Shown piece by piece: positions 1 to 7,244 of a stretch of DNA of 33,613 nt. Source of the DNA: Bradyrhizobium cenepequi (GTDB lineage Bacteria > Pseudomonadota > Alphaproteobacteria > Rhizobiales > Xanthobacteraceae); the NCBI RefSeq assembly GCF_020329485.1, contig NZ_JAGKJI010000065.1, positions 1-33,613 of the forward strand, given 5' to 3'. The position numbers were made by a program, and so were the translations under genes. Below the pieces are notes generated by a model that saw only the letters and a program-made list of their open reading frames with translations, did not search any database and was not told the DNA's origin. The first letter of the stretch is position 1; each line of letters starts with the position of its first letter.

Positions 1-205
1 CCGCATTGTAACGGTGCACCCAGTCCCGCAGGGTCTGGCGATCCATTCCGCAACTCTCTGCCGCCGTTCTGCGATCCGTGCCGGCCAGAACAAGCGCAAG
101 CGCCAACATCCGCCGCGCCGCGCTGCTGTCTTTCTCCCTTTGCGCCGCCTTGCGAAGCTCAGAAGCCGTCAAATCAACCCGGGTGATCCCTACCGCCGCC
201 CCCAT
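1..205 (-). CDS. IS630-family transposase, N-terminal part (runs off window)
   Basis: Read on the minus strand from the ATG at 205, this gives about 68 residues beginning MGAAVGITRVDLTASELRKA, followed by an alanine- and arginine-rich helix and a helix-turn-helix (TDRRTAAESCGMDRQTLRDW). That is the usual N-terminal DNA-binding domain of IS630-family transposases; the DDE catalytic domain would lie to the left of the window. A purine-rich ribosome binding site (GGGAGGAG) sits about 10 bases upstream of the ATG. An inverted repeat just upstream (253-271) probably belongs to the end of this element. Whether the full gene is intact cannot be seen. Confidence 0.8.
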   Translation of the reverse strand, partial: MGAAVGITRVDLTASELRKAAQREKDSSAARRMLALALVLAGTDRRTAAESCGMDRQTLRDWVHRYNA

Positions 206-252
206 CGATGTCGCTCCTCCCTAAGAAGCAACCATCGAGTCAGAAACTCACT

Positions 253-271
253 GATTTGGGAATCCCAAATC
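253..271. repeat. Short palindrome at probable IS630 end
   Basis: GATTTGGG, a 3-base AAT spacer, then CCCAAATC: a perfect 8-bp inverted repeat about 50 bp upstream of the IS630 transposase start. The flanking GAGTC/GACTC trinucleotides suggest that the element terminus lies at about 271-278. It could be a transposase binding site or the terminal repeat itself. Confidence 0.5.
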
Positions 272-275
272 TGAG

Positions 276-344
276 TCAATCCTCAAGGCCGTTGGTATTA
301 TACCGTGCGATCTTCTCGTCAAGCTCAGCGCACTTCTCGCACAT
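276..344 (-). pseudogene. Fragment of a small CxxC protein cut by the IS630 end
   Basis: The minus strand reads MCEKCAELDEKIARYN and then a few unrelated residues and a stop contributed by the IS630 end. The start (CEKC followed by a charged helix with DEKIARY) resembles a small hypothetical protein common in Bradyrhizobium. The remainder of that protein is missing, so I read this as a gene interrupted by the element at 1-278. The call rests on about 16 residues only. Confidence 0.35.
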
Positions 345-653
345 GGCAGGGCATTCCAACGAGGTGACCAAACAACAAAGGTGGCCAAGGCAGAATTCGT
401 TCCTAGAAACAAATTAGGACACTTCCAAAATCAACCAAGACACCGGCTGGAACAGACCTTTCGTGGCGAGGTTGTAGGGGCGCATGCACACTTTCCGCAA
501 CGCGTGTGTGCACTGCTCTACTGCAGCTCGGACCCTTCCCAGGCCGGGCTGTTTCTTATTGGCACGACCGTGTCGGCGCGCTAATACGCCCGTAACTCTC
601 CGATCATAGTTCGGCCGCCCCTACGTAGGCTAAAGCGACGGCAGGTACGAAAG
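345..653. other. No supported gene
   Basis: I see no convincing coding frame or RNA here; the open frames lack plausible starts and protein-like composition. It is probably intergenic DNA left between insertions. Confidence 0.4.
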
Positions 654-842
654 GTGATCCGATGCGATGTGACCTGCCCTAACTGTACGGCGGGCTTCCG
701 GAGGATCGAGCTATCATCCGCAAAAGGCGCGCCAGGCGAGTATCGCTGCCCGGTTTGCGATACCCCGCTGGAGACTTTCAACGGCGACAGCACGGTCGCT
801 TACCGTTTGACAATCCAGCCCTCCGCCAGAGGCCTGGATTAG
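654..842 (+). CDS. Small zinc-ribbon-like protein, function unknown
   Basis: A 62-residue ORF from GTG 654, with the purine stretch ACGAAAGG just upstream. It carries two CPxC knuckles, CPNC (about residues 8-11) and CPVC (about residues 32-35), about 20 residues apart. That is the spacing of a four-cysteine zinc ribbon. The rest is hydrophilic with no membrane segment. Small proteins of this sort are common in Bradyrhizobium accessory regions, usually annotated as hypothetical. It stands alone, with a hairpin 24 bases after its stop. A DNA- or RNA-binding role is possible but unproven. Confidence 0.55.
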   Translation: MIRCDVTCPNCTAGFRRIELSSAKGAPGEYRCPVCDTPLETFNGDSTVAYRLTIQPSARGLD

Positions 843-860
843 AGGGACCGGACAAGAACG

Positions 861-887
861 AAAAACCCGGCAGGTGCGTCTGCCGGG
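861..887 (-). terminator. Intrinsic terminator-like hairpin
   Basis: A perfect 8-bp stem (CCCGGCAG, 6-base loop, CTGCCGGG, at 866-887) is followed on the minus strand by five U (A-run 861-865). It is oriented for a minus-strand transcript, although no minus-strand gene is left to the right. It may also end the plus-strand gene that stops at 842. Confidence 0.6.
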
Positions 888-1212
888 CAATTCGAAAAAT
901 ATGATCACGTAATTGGATGCAGCGATTAAACGCTAAATCCTGTGACCCGGGAATGAAATTCGTGTCAGTAAGAATGCGGAGACCCCACTGGTGAGCACAG
1001 GTGTGCACCGGCAGGAGCACCAGTGATCTGGGCGCCCTATTGAAGGAAGCCCGCCATTGGCGACGGGCTCGAGGTTAGGGAGGCGCGTCTGAGGACGCCA
1101 CTCAAGTGTAGAGCGATTCGCGCCTGTATCTTGTATTGCAATTCACACATGTGAACAGGAAGTCACGGCCTTGCGCCGCCCTCTCGCCTCCGCTTGGACG
1201 TTCCGGGGAGCA
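888..1212. other. No supported gene
   Basis: No gene is recognised. A near-palindrome TTCACACATGTGAA lies around 1141-1154, ahead of the gene starting at 1213, and could be an operator; nothing else stands out. Confidence 0.35.
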
Positions 1213-1518
1213 ATGGCAGAGCGCAAGACAGGTTGGAGCCGCAAGTTCGATCAGCCGATCGCGTTGCCGGGTGGTCGGCGCCTTGTCGTTCTCCGCGACG
1301 CGGCGAACTACATCACTAGCCTACCAAAGGAGGAAGCCGCCCTCCCCGAGCGGCAAGCCGCGATCGAAGCCCTCATCTTGGTGGCAGACCTCAACGGCCC
1401 GACGATGTTCGCGCGCATCGGCATCATGCGAGCCTTGAACCGCGGCGAGGTCCGCCAGTTCAATCCAGCGCGCAAAGATCCTCGCTGGGGCAAGAGAAAG
1501 CTCAAGAGGGACCAATGA
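1213..1518 (+). CDS. Conserved-type hypothetical protein, DUF982-like
   Basis: A 101-residue protein starting MAERKTGWSRKFDQPIALP. I chose ATG 1213 because GGGGAG lies five bases ahead; an upstream in-frame start at 1171 lacks such a site. The layout, with a W and an 'F..PI.L..GR.LV.LRDAANYI' start, then an alanine-rich helix and 'ARIGIMRALNRGEV', resembles the DUF982 family of small rhizobial proteins of unknown function. The tail is lysine/arginine-rich. It overlaps the next ORF by ATGA, so the two are probably co-transcribed and translationally coupled. Function unknown. Confidence 0.6.
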   Translation: MAERKTGWSRKFDQPIALPGGRRLVVLRDAANYITSLPKEEAALPERQAAIEALILVADLNGPTMFARIGIMRALNRGEVRQFNPARKDPRWGKRKLKRDQ

Positions 1519-1664
1519 CCGTTTTCGTCTATGTCGACACAAGCAAGCAGGTTGGCGACAAGGATCACCTCAAAGTCTTCGCCACCCAGGACGCGGCAGA
1601 GGCGCGGTTCCAGGAGCATGACCCGGAAGGCGTGGCGTTTGAGTATGAGGTGCTAGTGTTCTGA
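1515..1664 (+). CDS. Small conserved-type hypothetical protein (49 aa)
   Basis: ATG 1515 overlaps the stop of the previous gene (ATGA). The product starts MTVFVYVDTSKQVGDKDHL and ends DPEGVAFEYEVLVF. A beta-rich start followed by an 'ATQDAAEARFQEHDPEG' helix is a pattern I associate with short hypothetical proteins that recur in Bradyrhizobium genomes. There is no signal peptide, membrane segment or metal site. Pairing with the upstream gene suggests a two-gene unit, but no toxin or antitoxin signature is visible. Confidence 0.6.
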   Translation: MTVFVYVDTSKQVGDKDHLKVFATQDAAEARFQEHDPEGVAFEYEVLVF

Positions 1665-1687
1665 CTCTCAAATGCCCTGAAATAATT

Positions 1688-2651
1688 CATGTTGCCTCGA
1701 CTTTATCGAGGGCGGCGCGGGCGCGGTTGATTTTTTCGAGGATTGCGGCGCCTTCGGCTTTCCAATGTAGGGCTTTGGGGCGGCGTTGCGATCGGAAAGA
1801 TAGGCTTCGATGTCGCGGACGAGTTCGCCGATCGAGGCGAAGCTCCCGGAGCGGATCACGTCCGCGGTCAAATCAGCAAAGAAGCGTTCGACGAGGTTCA
1901 TCCACGACGACGATGTCGGCGTGAAGTGGGACTTGAAGCGTGGATGGCGGTCGAGCCACGCCTTAACCTTCGGGTGCTTGTGAGTGGCGTAGTTGTCCTG
2001 GATCAGATGGATGTCGAGTTCCTTGGGCGTTTCGCGGTCGATCTGCTTTAGGAATCTCAGCCATTCGACATGAGTGTGGTGCTCCTCGGTGCGCGCGATC
2101 AACTTGCCTTTCATTGCATCGAGTGCGGCAAACAATGTGATCGTGCCATGCCGGGTGTAGTCGTGCGTCATCGTTCGAGGGCGTTTCGGCAAGCGGCAGG
2201 CCGAGTTGAGTGCGCTCCAGAGCCTGGCATTGGCTCTTCTCGTCGCAGCATAACACCAGCGCCTTGGCCGGTGGATCGAGATCGAGCCCGATCACGTCCC
2301 AGAACTTTTCCTCGAATTTCGGATCGTTCGAGAGCTTGAACGTCTTCACGACATGCGGCTTCAATCCGTTCTTCGACCAAATACGCTGCACGGTGCTGTG
2401 CGATATACCGGTGTGGCGCCCATGCTGCGCACGCTCCAGCGCTTGCGGTTCTTCGGCGGGCGGGTGACCTCGGCGACAACACGCTCGATCTTCTTCTGTG
2501 GAATCGACGGCTTGCGCCCGCGACCGACCTTGTCAGTGAGACCGTCGAGGCCATGTGTCTCGAAGCGCCCAGACCAGGTCGACACCGTGGGCATCGATGT
2601 TTTCAGCCGCTTGGCGACACTCTCGATCTTCAATCCTTCCAGACGCAGCTG
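1688..2651 (-). pseudogene. IS630-family transposase, 5'-truncated and frameshifted
   Basis: Three minus-strand frames together spell one transposase. First comes a helix-turn-helix region (GLKIESVAKRLKTSMPTVS) and the linker RKPSIPQKKIERVV. Next is 'STVQRIWSKNGLKPH' leading to the first catalytic aspartate in 'LCCDEKSQCQAL'. Then 'HLIQDNYATHKHPKV' and 'SSSWMNLVERFFADL' carry the second aspartate and the glutamate. Frame changes occur near 2415, 2195 and 1765; restoring one base at 1765 recovers the usual 'ILEKINRARAALDKVEAT' end at 1688. The first 40-odd residues are missing and the 5' edge is fused in frame to a nucleotidyltransferase fragment. The element is inactive. Confidence 0.85.
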
Positions 2652-2996
2652 CCATTGACGAGGAAGCGTCGCAGTATGCTCGTCTACACCGTCAATATAA
2701 AACCCATGCTGCTTGTGAAAAGCAGAACCCTCGCCATACAGAGCAGCGATTTCCTCAGAAGCCTCGGGGTCGTCGTCTGGATCAAGTTGTTTTTGGGTAA
2801 TTTCCCACAATTTCGCGTTGCCAGCGTAAGCGTCGATCTCAGAAGAAGTCCGCATCATCACCGGAGCGTCGGGCCACGAAAGAAGGATACTTTGGCTGCC
2901 AATGATGAATACCTCATCAGCGTCAAAATATCTGGCGATGACTTTTACTGTCTCGATAAGGTCTTCGAGAGTCCGGTCGAGCGAATAATCGGCCAT
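2652..2996 (-). pseudogene. DUF6036-type nucleotidyltransferase, C-terminally truncated
   Basis: ATG 2996, six bases after the stop of the upstream gene, so the two form an operon. About 115 residues remain. They carry the nucleotidyltransferase signature GSQSILLSWP (residues 33-42), then SSEIDAYAG (about residues 51-59) in place of the usual acidic pair, and DEHTATLP near the break. DUF6036 proteins are normally longer, with an 'EPHDLAISK..AGREKD' half that is missing here. After residue 115 the frame runs into IS630 sequence, giving a 211-residue chimera that ends at 2361. Such nucleotidyltransferases often act as the toxin-like half of two-gene modules. This copy is probably dead. Confidence 0.7.
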
Positions 2997-3002
2997 TACA
3001 GG

Positions 3003-3368
3003 TTAGGCCGCGACGCGGTCCAAAGATCGCGCCGCCACCCTCTCCGCTGATCGCCAAATGCGACGGCGAAGGGGTACATCCTCAAAATTTATCCCGTCTG
3101 TCGTTACAAACGGCGAGGAAAGCCTAAGGCGAGTCATCTCATCGCCGCGCTTGGTGAGACGTCGCCGCAGGTCAGTTTGGGGAAGATTGAGCAAACGATC
3201 CCAATCATCTATAAACGAGTAGCCAGAGAACCGGCCCGCATTTCGCGCAAGGGATTGGCGCACACGCCCGACTAGCGAAGGGTCGCGCGACATCTGCCGC
3301 GCAATAAGCCGATGCATCATCAACTTCGCGGTGTCGTTAACACGCTCTCTGTTGACCTTCGTCCTCAT
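3003..3368 (-). CDS. Partner of the nucleotidyltransferase, putative antitoxin-like protein
   Basis: A 121-residue basic protein starting MRTKVNRERVNDTAKLMMH; the ATG is at 3368. It is mainly helical and hydrophilic, with arginine-rich stretches (ARQMSRDPSLVGRVRQSLAR) and 'SFIDDWDRLL', and no membrane segment. It lies directly ahead of the truncated DUF6036 gene with a 6-base gap. The pair looks like a two-gene toxin-antitoxin or AbiE-like arrangement, with this gene as the first partner, but I recognise no named family. It seems intact although its partner is broken, as would be expected if it is the harmless half. Confidence 0.6.
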   Translation of the reverse strand: MRTKVNRERVNDTAKLMMHRLIARQMSRDPSLVGRVRQSLARNAGRFSGYSFIDDWDRLLNLPQTDLRRRLTKRGDEMTRLRLSSPFVTTDGINFEDVPLRRRIWRSAERVAARSLDRVAA

Positions 3369-3396
3369 ATTCTCAAGCTATATCAATATGCTAGCA

Positions 3397-3420
3397 GCAT
3401 CAAGAATATCCTTGACATGC
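3397..3420. promoter_or_regulatory. Inverted repeat, candidate operator
   Basis: GCATCAAG, then AATATC, then CTTG-AC-ATGC: an imperfect inverted repeat about 30-50 bases upstream of the start at 3368. The position suits autoregulation of the two-gene module. No protein is known to bind it. Confidence 0.3.
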
Positions 3421-3434
3421 TAAAATCGGACCTG

Positions 3435-3458
3435 CGCGAGCGAATTCTCGCGTTTTTT
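3435..3458 (+). terminator. Intrinsic terminator
   Basis: CGCGAG, a 6-base CGAATT loop, CTCGCG, then six T on the plus strand. It is a compact textbook terminator, but no plus-strand gene precedes it, because the neighbour to the left is on the minus strand. It may serve a short unrecognised transcript or a lost gene. Confidence 0.6.
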
Positions 3459-3546
3459 CAATGGGTTCCGCAAAGCCTTACCTAACCATTAAACCCCCGC
3501 CATTGCCTTCTCCCACTCCGGGTCATCGTAAAGCGACGTCGCAGTC

Positions 3547-3789
3547 ATGAGCCGCGCCAAACACGGGCTTAAAATTCCCAAGCCGGATTCTAAGCTCCGA
3601 GAGCCCGACGACACCGTGAGCGAGGCTGAAGACCGCTTGCTTGAATACATGGCCGGCCTTGGTCCCGCCCTGCGCGAGCAATTGCGATTGATCCTGCACG
3701 AATGCGCAGCGCCCAATGGGTTGCGGATTCCCCCAGATTTCCTCGCCGCCATTGAGGCGGTGCTCAAGGAGAAGCCATCCAATGTCTGA
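3547..3789 (+). CDS. Hypothetical protein in phage-like block
   Basis: An 80-residue soluble protein starting MSRAKHGLKIPKPDSKLREP. An acidic helical middle (EDRLLEYMAGLGPALREQLRL) is followed by 'GLRIPPDFLAAIEAVL'. It overlaps the next reading frame by 8 bases (ATG 3782 inside its last codons), so the two were probably translated together. No domain is recognised. The order (small protein, then a large acidic lysine-rich protein, then another helical protein) resembles virion-assembly gene strings of tailed phages or gene-transfer elements. Confidence 0.55.
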   Translation: MSRAKHGLKIPKPDSKLREPDDTVSEAEDRLLEYMAGLGPALREQLRLILHECAAPNGLRIPPDFLAAIEAVLKEKPSNV

Positions 3790-5012
3790 TGTTACAACGG
3801 AATATAGCGCCCCTGACAACAGCGTGCGCGCATCGTTGGAGAGGGCCGAGGCCGCACTCGGCGAACCCTCACCGATCCAAATCGGTGATCAGCTTGCCGG
3901 CCTGCCGGGCGATAAGTAGCCGGAGAAGGGTAAGAAGCCGTCCAGCATCAAGGATTCCCTGCTCAAGGCCGAGAAGGCAATGCCTGACAAGCATCGCGGT
4001 CGGATGTTGCAGAAGGTGCTTAGCCGCGATGTGAGCGAATTTAAGGACTTCACGGCGCAGGAGCGGCGCGAGCTTGCCGGCTACCTGAAGGACAAGACCG
4101 GCGACGCCGATACCGATAAGAGCCGCCGTGAAATCCTGGCCGAGCTCAAGAAGTTAGAACCGAAGCCCAAGCCCAAGGCGGAGAGCCCGGCGGAGGCATC
4201 CAATAACCAGCGCGCCAGTCTCGAGAAAGCGCTCAGGGTTGTCGGCAGCAAGGTCGACCAGGAAGCGCTGTGCAAAGAGCTATCGTCACCCGAACATCGC
4301 AAGATCCGATCAGAGTTGGCTGCTCGCTACCCCGACCGAAAGCTGGCCGATACCCTGAAGATGTTCAAGGACTAGCATACGGCTCTCCGCGCCGATCCAA
4401 ATGCATGGCAGCAGCTTGCGGCCATGTACATGAAGATGACGCCCGTCACTCAGAAGGCTGGCAAAGCCAACGATGGGAAATCGATCGGTGGTTTCCTCAA
4501 GCGCGCCGCCTCCGACGCTGACGACATGGCCAGCATGGAGGAATATATCCGGGAATTTGGCGCAGAGTTTCCGGAATTGCTCAGGCGAGCCGAGGCGTGG
4601 GACAGGCAACTGCGTGAAAACCCGCATGATGCCGCGATCAGGTTGGCGGCCAGCGTCGGCGCGCTCGACGTCACGGCGCAACAGCAGCAACAGCCTCAGC
4701 AGGATCACGTCCATCAGCAGCTCGAGCGCCACGTCGTCGAGCTCTCCAAGACATCGCACCCTGGGCTCGCGCACGATAACATCGCTCACGCCGTCGACCG
4801 TGTTGGAGACAATGCCTCGAACCTCCGATGCCGGGGCCGATTTGGATGCCGCCTATCGCCTGGTGACGGAGGGCACGCCACTGCCTTCGATGCAGCAGCA
4901 TCCGCGTGCGAGTAAATCCATTGCGGGCGCCCGTGGCAGCGGCCAATTTGCCCAGCCAGCATCGTCATCGTCAATCCGCGGCTCGCTTGTGCGCGCAGCA
5001 GGGAGGCTCTAA
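3782..5012 (+). pseudogene. Phage scaffold-like gene with two in-frame TAG codons and a frameshift
   Basis: Starting at ATG 3782, one frame stays protein-like to about 4800 but is broken by TAG at 3917-3919 and TAG at 4373-4375. On both sides the protein style continues: lysine- and glutamate-rich helices, EPKPKPKAESPAE, then EEYIREFGAEFPELLRRAEA and a Q-rich linker. Near 4800 the frame shifts; a lost TG dinucleotide in a TGTG tract would restore 'VLETMPRTSDAGADLDAAYR', which ends at the TAA at 5012. The motif 'LRENPHDAAIRLAASVGALD' recurs in similar form in the next gene. The long acidic coiled architecture suggests a scaffold or head-assembly role. A separate start at 4812 preceded by GGAG is an alternative for the last 66 residues. 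Confidence 0.6.
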
Positions 5013-5014
5013 TC

Positions 5015-5560
5015 GTGTCAAAAGCTGAAAGAGAGGCGCGGCACCAACATCACCTCGCGATCGCCGAAGCCGTTCCAGAGATCCTTGGGGTCACCCCTGG
5101 TGACTGGAAGGCGACGCCGAAGCCGGTGAGAATCGAGACCATCAGGGCAATGGACAACATTCGTAGGGGTCACGCCGTAGCCGCCGATAAGGTGTTCGGC
5201 CGGGAGAAGTACGTCAAGGACGGTTTCTACGCCGTGGTCGAGGCCCAACTCGTGCTCCAGGGCTTGGAGCTAGCCAGTGCCGACCAGGAGGCGATTGGGG
5301 CCGCGCGGGCGAAGGTTGCCGACCTGCTTAAGCCCCTTCAGCACGAGGACGCCATGTTGGCCGACTGCATGGCCGTGACCGAGGCTTGGAAAGAGATTGG
5401 GGACGATCGTACGCTGCCCGAGGTATTCGAGCAGTACATCCACACGCAACGGGCGATGGCCGAAAAGCCGATCGAGGCGATTACGGCTCTGTTCGAGAAA
5501 TGCGGCATCGATCCGGTGAAGTTGTCCCGGCACATACTGGCTACACCGACGGCACACTGA
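5015..5560 (+). CDS. Hypothetical phage-like protein (181 aa)
   Basis: GTG 5015 lies two bases after the previous stop, with an AGGGAGG site about 10 bases upstream (around 4999-5005). The protein is soluble and helical, starting MSKAEREARHQHHLAIAEAV, with 'RIETIRAMDNIRRGHAV' and the C-terminal motif 'EKPIEAITALFEKCGIDPVK'. That ending resembles the 'NPhdAAIRLAASVGAL' segment of the preceding gene, so the two may share a repeated module seen in phage scaffold-like proteins. The frame is intact. No enzyme motif or membrane segment is visible. It is convergent with, and overlaps, the minus-strand ORF 5338-5847. Confidence 0.55.
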   Translation: MSKAEREARHQHHLAIAEAVPEILGVTPGDWKATPKPVRIETIRAMDNIRRGHAVAADKVFGREKYVKDGFYAVVEAQLVLQGLELASADQEAIGAARAKVADLLKPLQHEDAMLADCMAVTEAWKEIGDDRTLPEVFEQYIHTQRAMAEKPIEAITALFEKCGIDPVKLSRHILATPTAH

Positions 5561-5847
5561 GTTTCGGCAGGGGGAGTGGCGACGGAAGGGGATGCATCGC
5601 TGCTACGGTGCATCCCCCTCTCTTTGCCGATCGTTTTGCCGATCTCGGCGCAACCAGCAGTACACAAAACGGCGCCGTGGCGGCTGCTGAGCTTGGCAAA
5701 GTCGCCGGGCGTGAGGCCGTGCGTCTTGGGCCCCAACCGGGTGATCGGTATTTCAAACCGCTCACAGGCGGAGTTAACCGTCCGCGGATCGCATTTGAGC
5801 GCGGCCGCAACCTCCGTCATCGGGACTAACGCTATAACGTCGTTCAT
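5338..5847 (-). CDS. Small helix-turn-helix-like protein, 3' end uncertain
   Basis: The ATG at 5847 gives MNDVIALVPMTEVAAALKCD, then 'RTVNSACERFEIPITRL' and 'THGLTPGDFAKL'. This is the size and layout of an excisionase- or MerR-like winged helix that reads 'sequence-position, recognition, next-helix'. The open frame extends to 5338 and overlaps the 3' end of the opposite gene by over 200 bases, beyond the hairpin at 5588-5617. The true protein is therefore either shorter or frame-damaged after about residue 85. An in-frame start at 5889 is less likely. The role may be phage-type regulation; this is inferred from fold likeness only. Confidence 0.5.
   Translation of the reverse strand: MNDVIALVPMTEVAAALKCDPRTVNSACERFEIPITRLGPKTHGLTPGDFAKLSSRHGAVLCTAGCAEIGKTIGKERGMHRSSDASPSVATPPAETQCAVGVASMCRDNFTGSMPHFSNRAVIASIGFSAIARCVWMYCSNTSGSVRSSPISFQASVTAMQSANMASSC
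5588..5620. terminator. Hairpin between convergent genes
   Basis: GGGGATGCA, a 12-base loop, TGCATCCCC: a perfect 9-bp stem 28 bases after the stop at 5560, followed on the plus strand by CTCTCTTT. It probably ends the plus-strand gene and may act on both strands. Confidence 0.55.
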
Positions 5848-5936
5848 GGTCGCCTCAGTGGCGGCAGCCGGTGTTGAGCCGGCCGCCATGATTGATAATC
5901 GGGAAATGATCGGCTCGGTTTGAGCGAGGTCTATGT

Positions 5937-5976
5937 TTTCAACAGCCGGGCGTACTTCCGGCCCGAACTGTTGAAA
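5937..5976. repeat. Long imperfect palindrome
   Basis: The outer arms TTTCAACAG and CTGTTGAAA enclose inner arms CGGGC and GCCCG. The result is a 40-base cruciform-capable structure about 90 bases upstream of the minus-strand start at 5847 and about 150 bases downstream of the stop at 6126. There is no U tract. It could be an operator or recombination site. Confidence 0.45.
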
Positions 5977-6125
5977 CGTCAGCAGGTATGAGCCGCTGTG
6001 GAATGCCTTCTGAGGGCGCGCCTGTTGCTTCAGCGACCTGCTCTAGAATCAGGTGATGCGCATCATGCCGAAGCAGCAGTGCGATTAATGTACCGTTCCG
6101 CACAAAATGTCAAGATTATCTTCAG

Positions 6126-6722
6126 TCAGATGCGGATTTTCGAACTGCTCACCGGCTCATTGGCTTCGACGCGCCGCATATAATCGATTGCTTGCTGCGA
6201 CATCATCGGTCGGTTCGCTGGCCAGGCTTCTACCTCCGCCGGCTTGGCCATGTGCCTATCCATGAAACCCATCGAGAGAATCGCGCCCGCCGCAGCATTG
6301 GCGATGTCGTCATGACCGCCCGGTGGATGGTCCACGATGTCTCTGCCGCCGCGGCTCGTTCTCCGCTCAAGCGAGACGAGTTGCGTTATCAGGCGATCGT
6401 TATCGAGCAACTGCACCTGCCTGCTCATGATCTGGGGAAGCAAATCCAAATACAGCTCGGAGCGGCTACGGTCAACCTGCTCACCATTGAGCCAGCGAGC
6501 CGCGGCGTCCTTCGTCATGGCGTCCAGCATGGCGACGTTGTCGACGGCAATGCGCTCCAGGGTGGATAGCTGATGCTCGCCCCCGAGGTCGTTCATGACT
6601 TCGGCACGGACATCCCGCACGTGCTGCGCTGCCCGAGTGCGACCGTCCAAGTCCGCCAATGTCAGCAGGCGAACACGCTTGCCTGGCTTCTGCTATCCTT
6701 CGTCGCCGCTTCCCGTGTCCAT
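6126..6722 (-). pseudogene. In-frame fusion of a phage small protein and the terminase large-subunit C-terminus
   Basis: The frame from ATG 6722 (GGGACGAG upstream) reads MDTGSGDEG, then a TAG at 6693-6695, then 'KRVRLLTLADLDGRTRAAQ'. That and the following helix 'LSTLERIAVDN' are typical of a small phage-associated protein. From about 6470 the same frame changes to 'ELYLDLLPQIMSRQVQLLD', 'LERRTSRGGRDIVDHPPGGH' and 'DDIANAAAGAIL'. This is the C-terminal end of a terminase large subunit, including the conserved D-H-P-x-x-x-H-D-D-x-A-N nuclease motif. The bulk of terminase, including its ATPase, is absent. A deletion joined two phage genes in frame. Confidence 0.65.
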
Positions 6723-6998
6723 CTCGTCCCATCCTAAAGCCGCCCCTCAGGCCGCGCTATTCAACCCATATTCAACATATAGCACGCGCAACCACCTAAG
6801 TCATTGCAATTGCTGGGTTCACTGTCGTTCGTAATCGTTCTGTTTCCGCCTTATGTGGGCTGCATCAGGCCAAAAAGGCTCGTCAATATGACGAACCACT
6901 CGTGGCGCCCCAGAGGTTGCAAATCCCCAGTTTTGGCCCTCCAGAAAAAGCCGCCAGCAGGGAGGCTATGTAGCCTCAACCAATTCCATCCCATTGAG
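6723..6998. other. No supported gene
   Basis: No gene is recognised between the terminase fusion and the GTAACG repeats. A stretch near 6910-6955 loosely recalls the 3' end of a tRNA, but no cloverleaf can be built. Confidence 0.3.
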
Positions 6999-7102
6999 GT
7001 AACGCTTGGTCACGTCACGGTAACGGATTGGGTCACGCGTTACCTGGTAACGGAAGTAACGTAACGGTTCGGGGGTCTGTATAGACCCCGACCGTTCGTT
7101 AC
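6999..7102. repeat. Cluster of GTAACG repeats, iteron-like
   Basis: Seven copies of GTAACG occur in about 100 bases. Five are on the plus strand (6999, 7020, 7047, 7056, 7061) and two are inverted (7038, 7097), interspersed with GTCACG variants. They lie immediately beyond the stop codon of the AAA-type ATPase gene. Repeats of this density next to a RecA/RepA-like ATPase recall iterons of a replication origin or a regulator site, but no initiator has been shown. Confidence 0.5.
7070..7090 (-). terminator. GC-rich hairpin after the ATPase stop
   Basis: GGGGTC (7072-7077) and GACCCC (7084-7089) form a stem with a 6-base TGTATA loop, 14 bases after the reconstructed stop at 7104. There is no U tract, so it may be a weak terminator or part of the repeat structure. 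Confidence 0.35.
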
Positions 7103-7103
7103 C

Positions 7104-7161
7104 TTACCCGTGACCAACGAACCATTTGCCGGCGTATTCCCTAGCTAGTCCCTTGTCCTTG
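7104..7161 (-). pseudogene. AAA/RecA-like ATPase gene, 3' piece
   Basis: This is the last 19 codons of the gene split by the IS66 element. Joining the minus strand at 10029 directly to 7161 with one copy of the 8-bp duplication removed gives '...ELRMALKDKGLAREYAGKW' and then FVGHG and TAA at 7104-7106. The clean join in frame is strong evidence that this was the original 3' end. Confidence 0.8.
7154..7161. repeat. Target-site duplication, left copy
   Basis: TGTCCTTG directly abuts GTAAGCGG, the left end of the IS66 element; an identical octamer abuts the right end at 10029-10036. Eight bases is the duplication length known for IS66. Confidence 0.9.
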
Positions 7162-7244
7162 GTAAGCGGCGCTCTGACCCCACCTTGTGGAGTTCGAGCT
7201 GATCGGCAAGATGCGAGCCCACACATACAGGTCGGTTCGCATAT

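Noticed and set aside
3489..3548. Minus-strand 19-residue ORF MTATSLYDDPEWEKAMAGV
   Set aside because: The composition looks natural, but it is tiny, has no ribosome site and overlaps the start of the plus-strand gene at 3547.
6895..6960. tRNA-like 3' end (GAGGTTGCAAATCCCC)
   Set aside because: The TpsiC loop does not fit and no acceptor, D or anticodon arms pair with it; no tRNA or att site can be supported.
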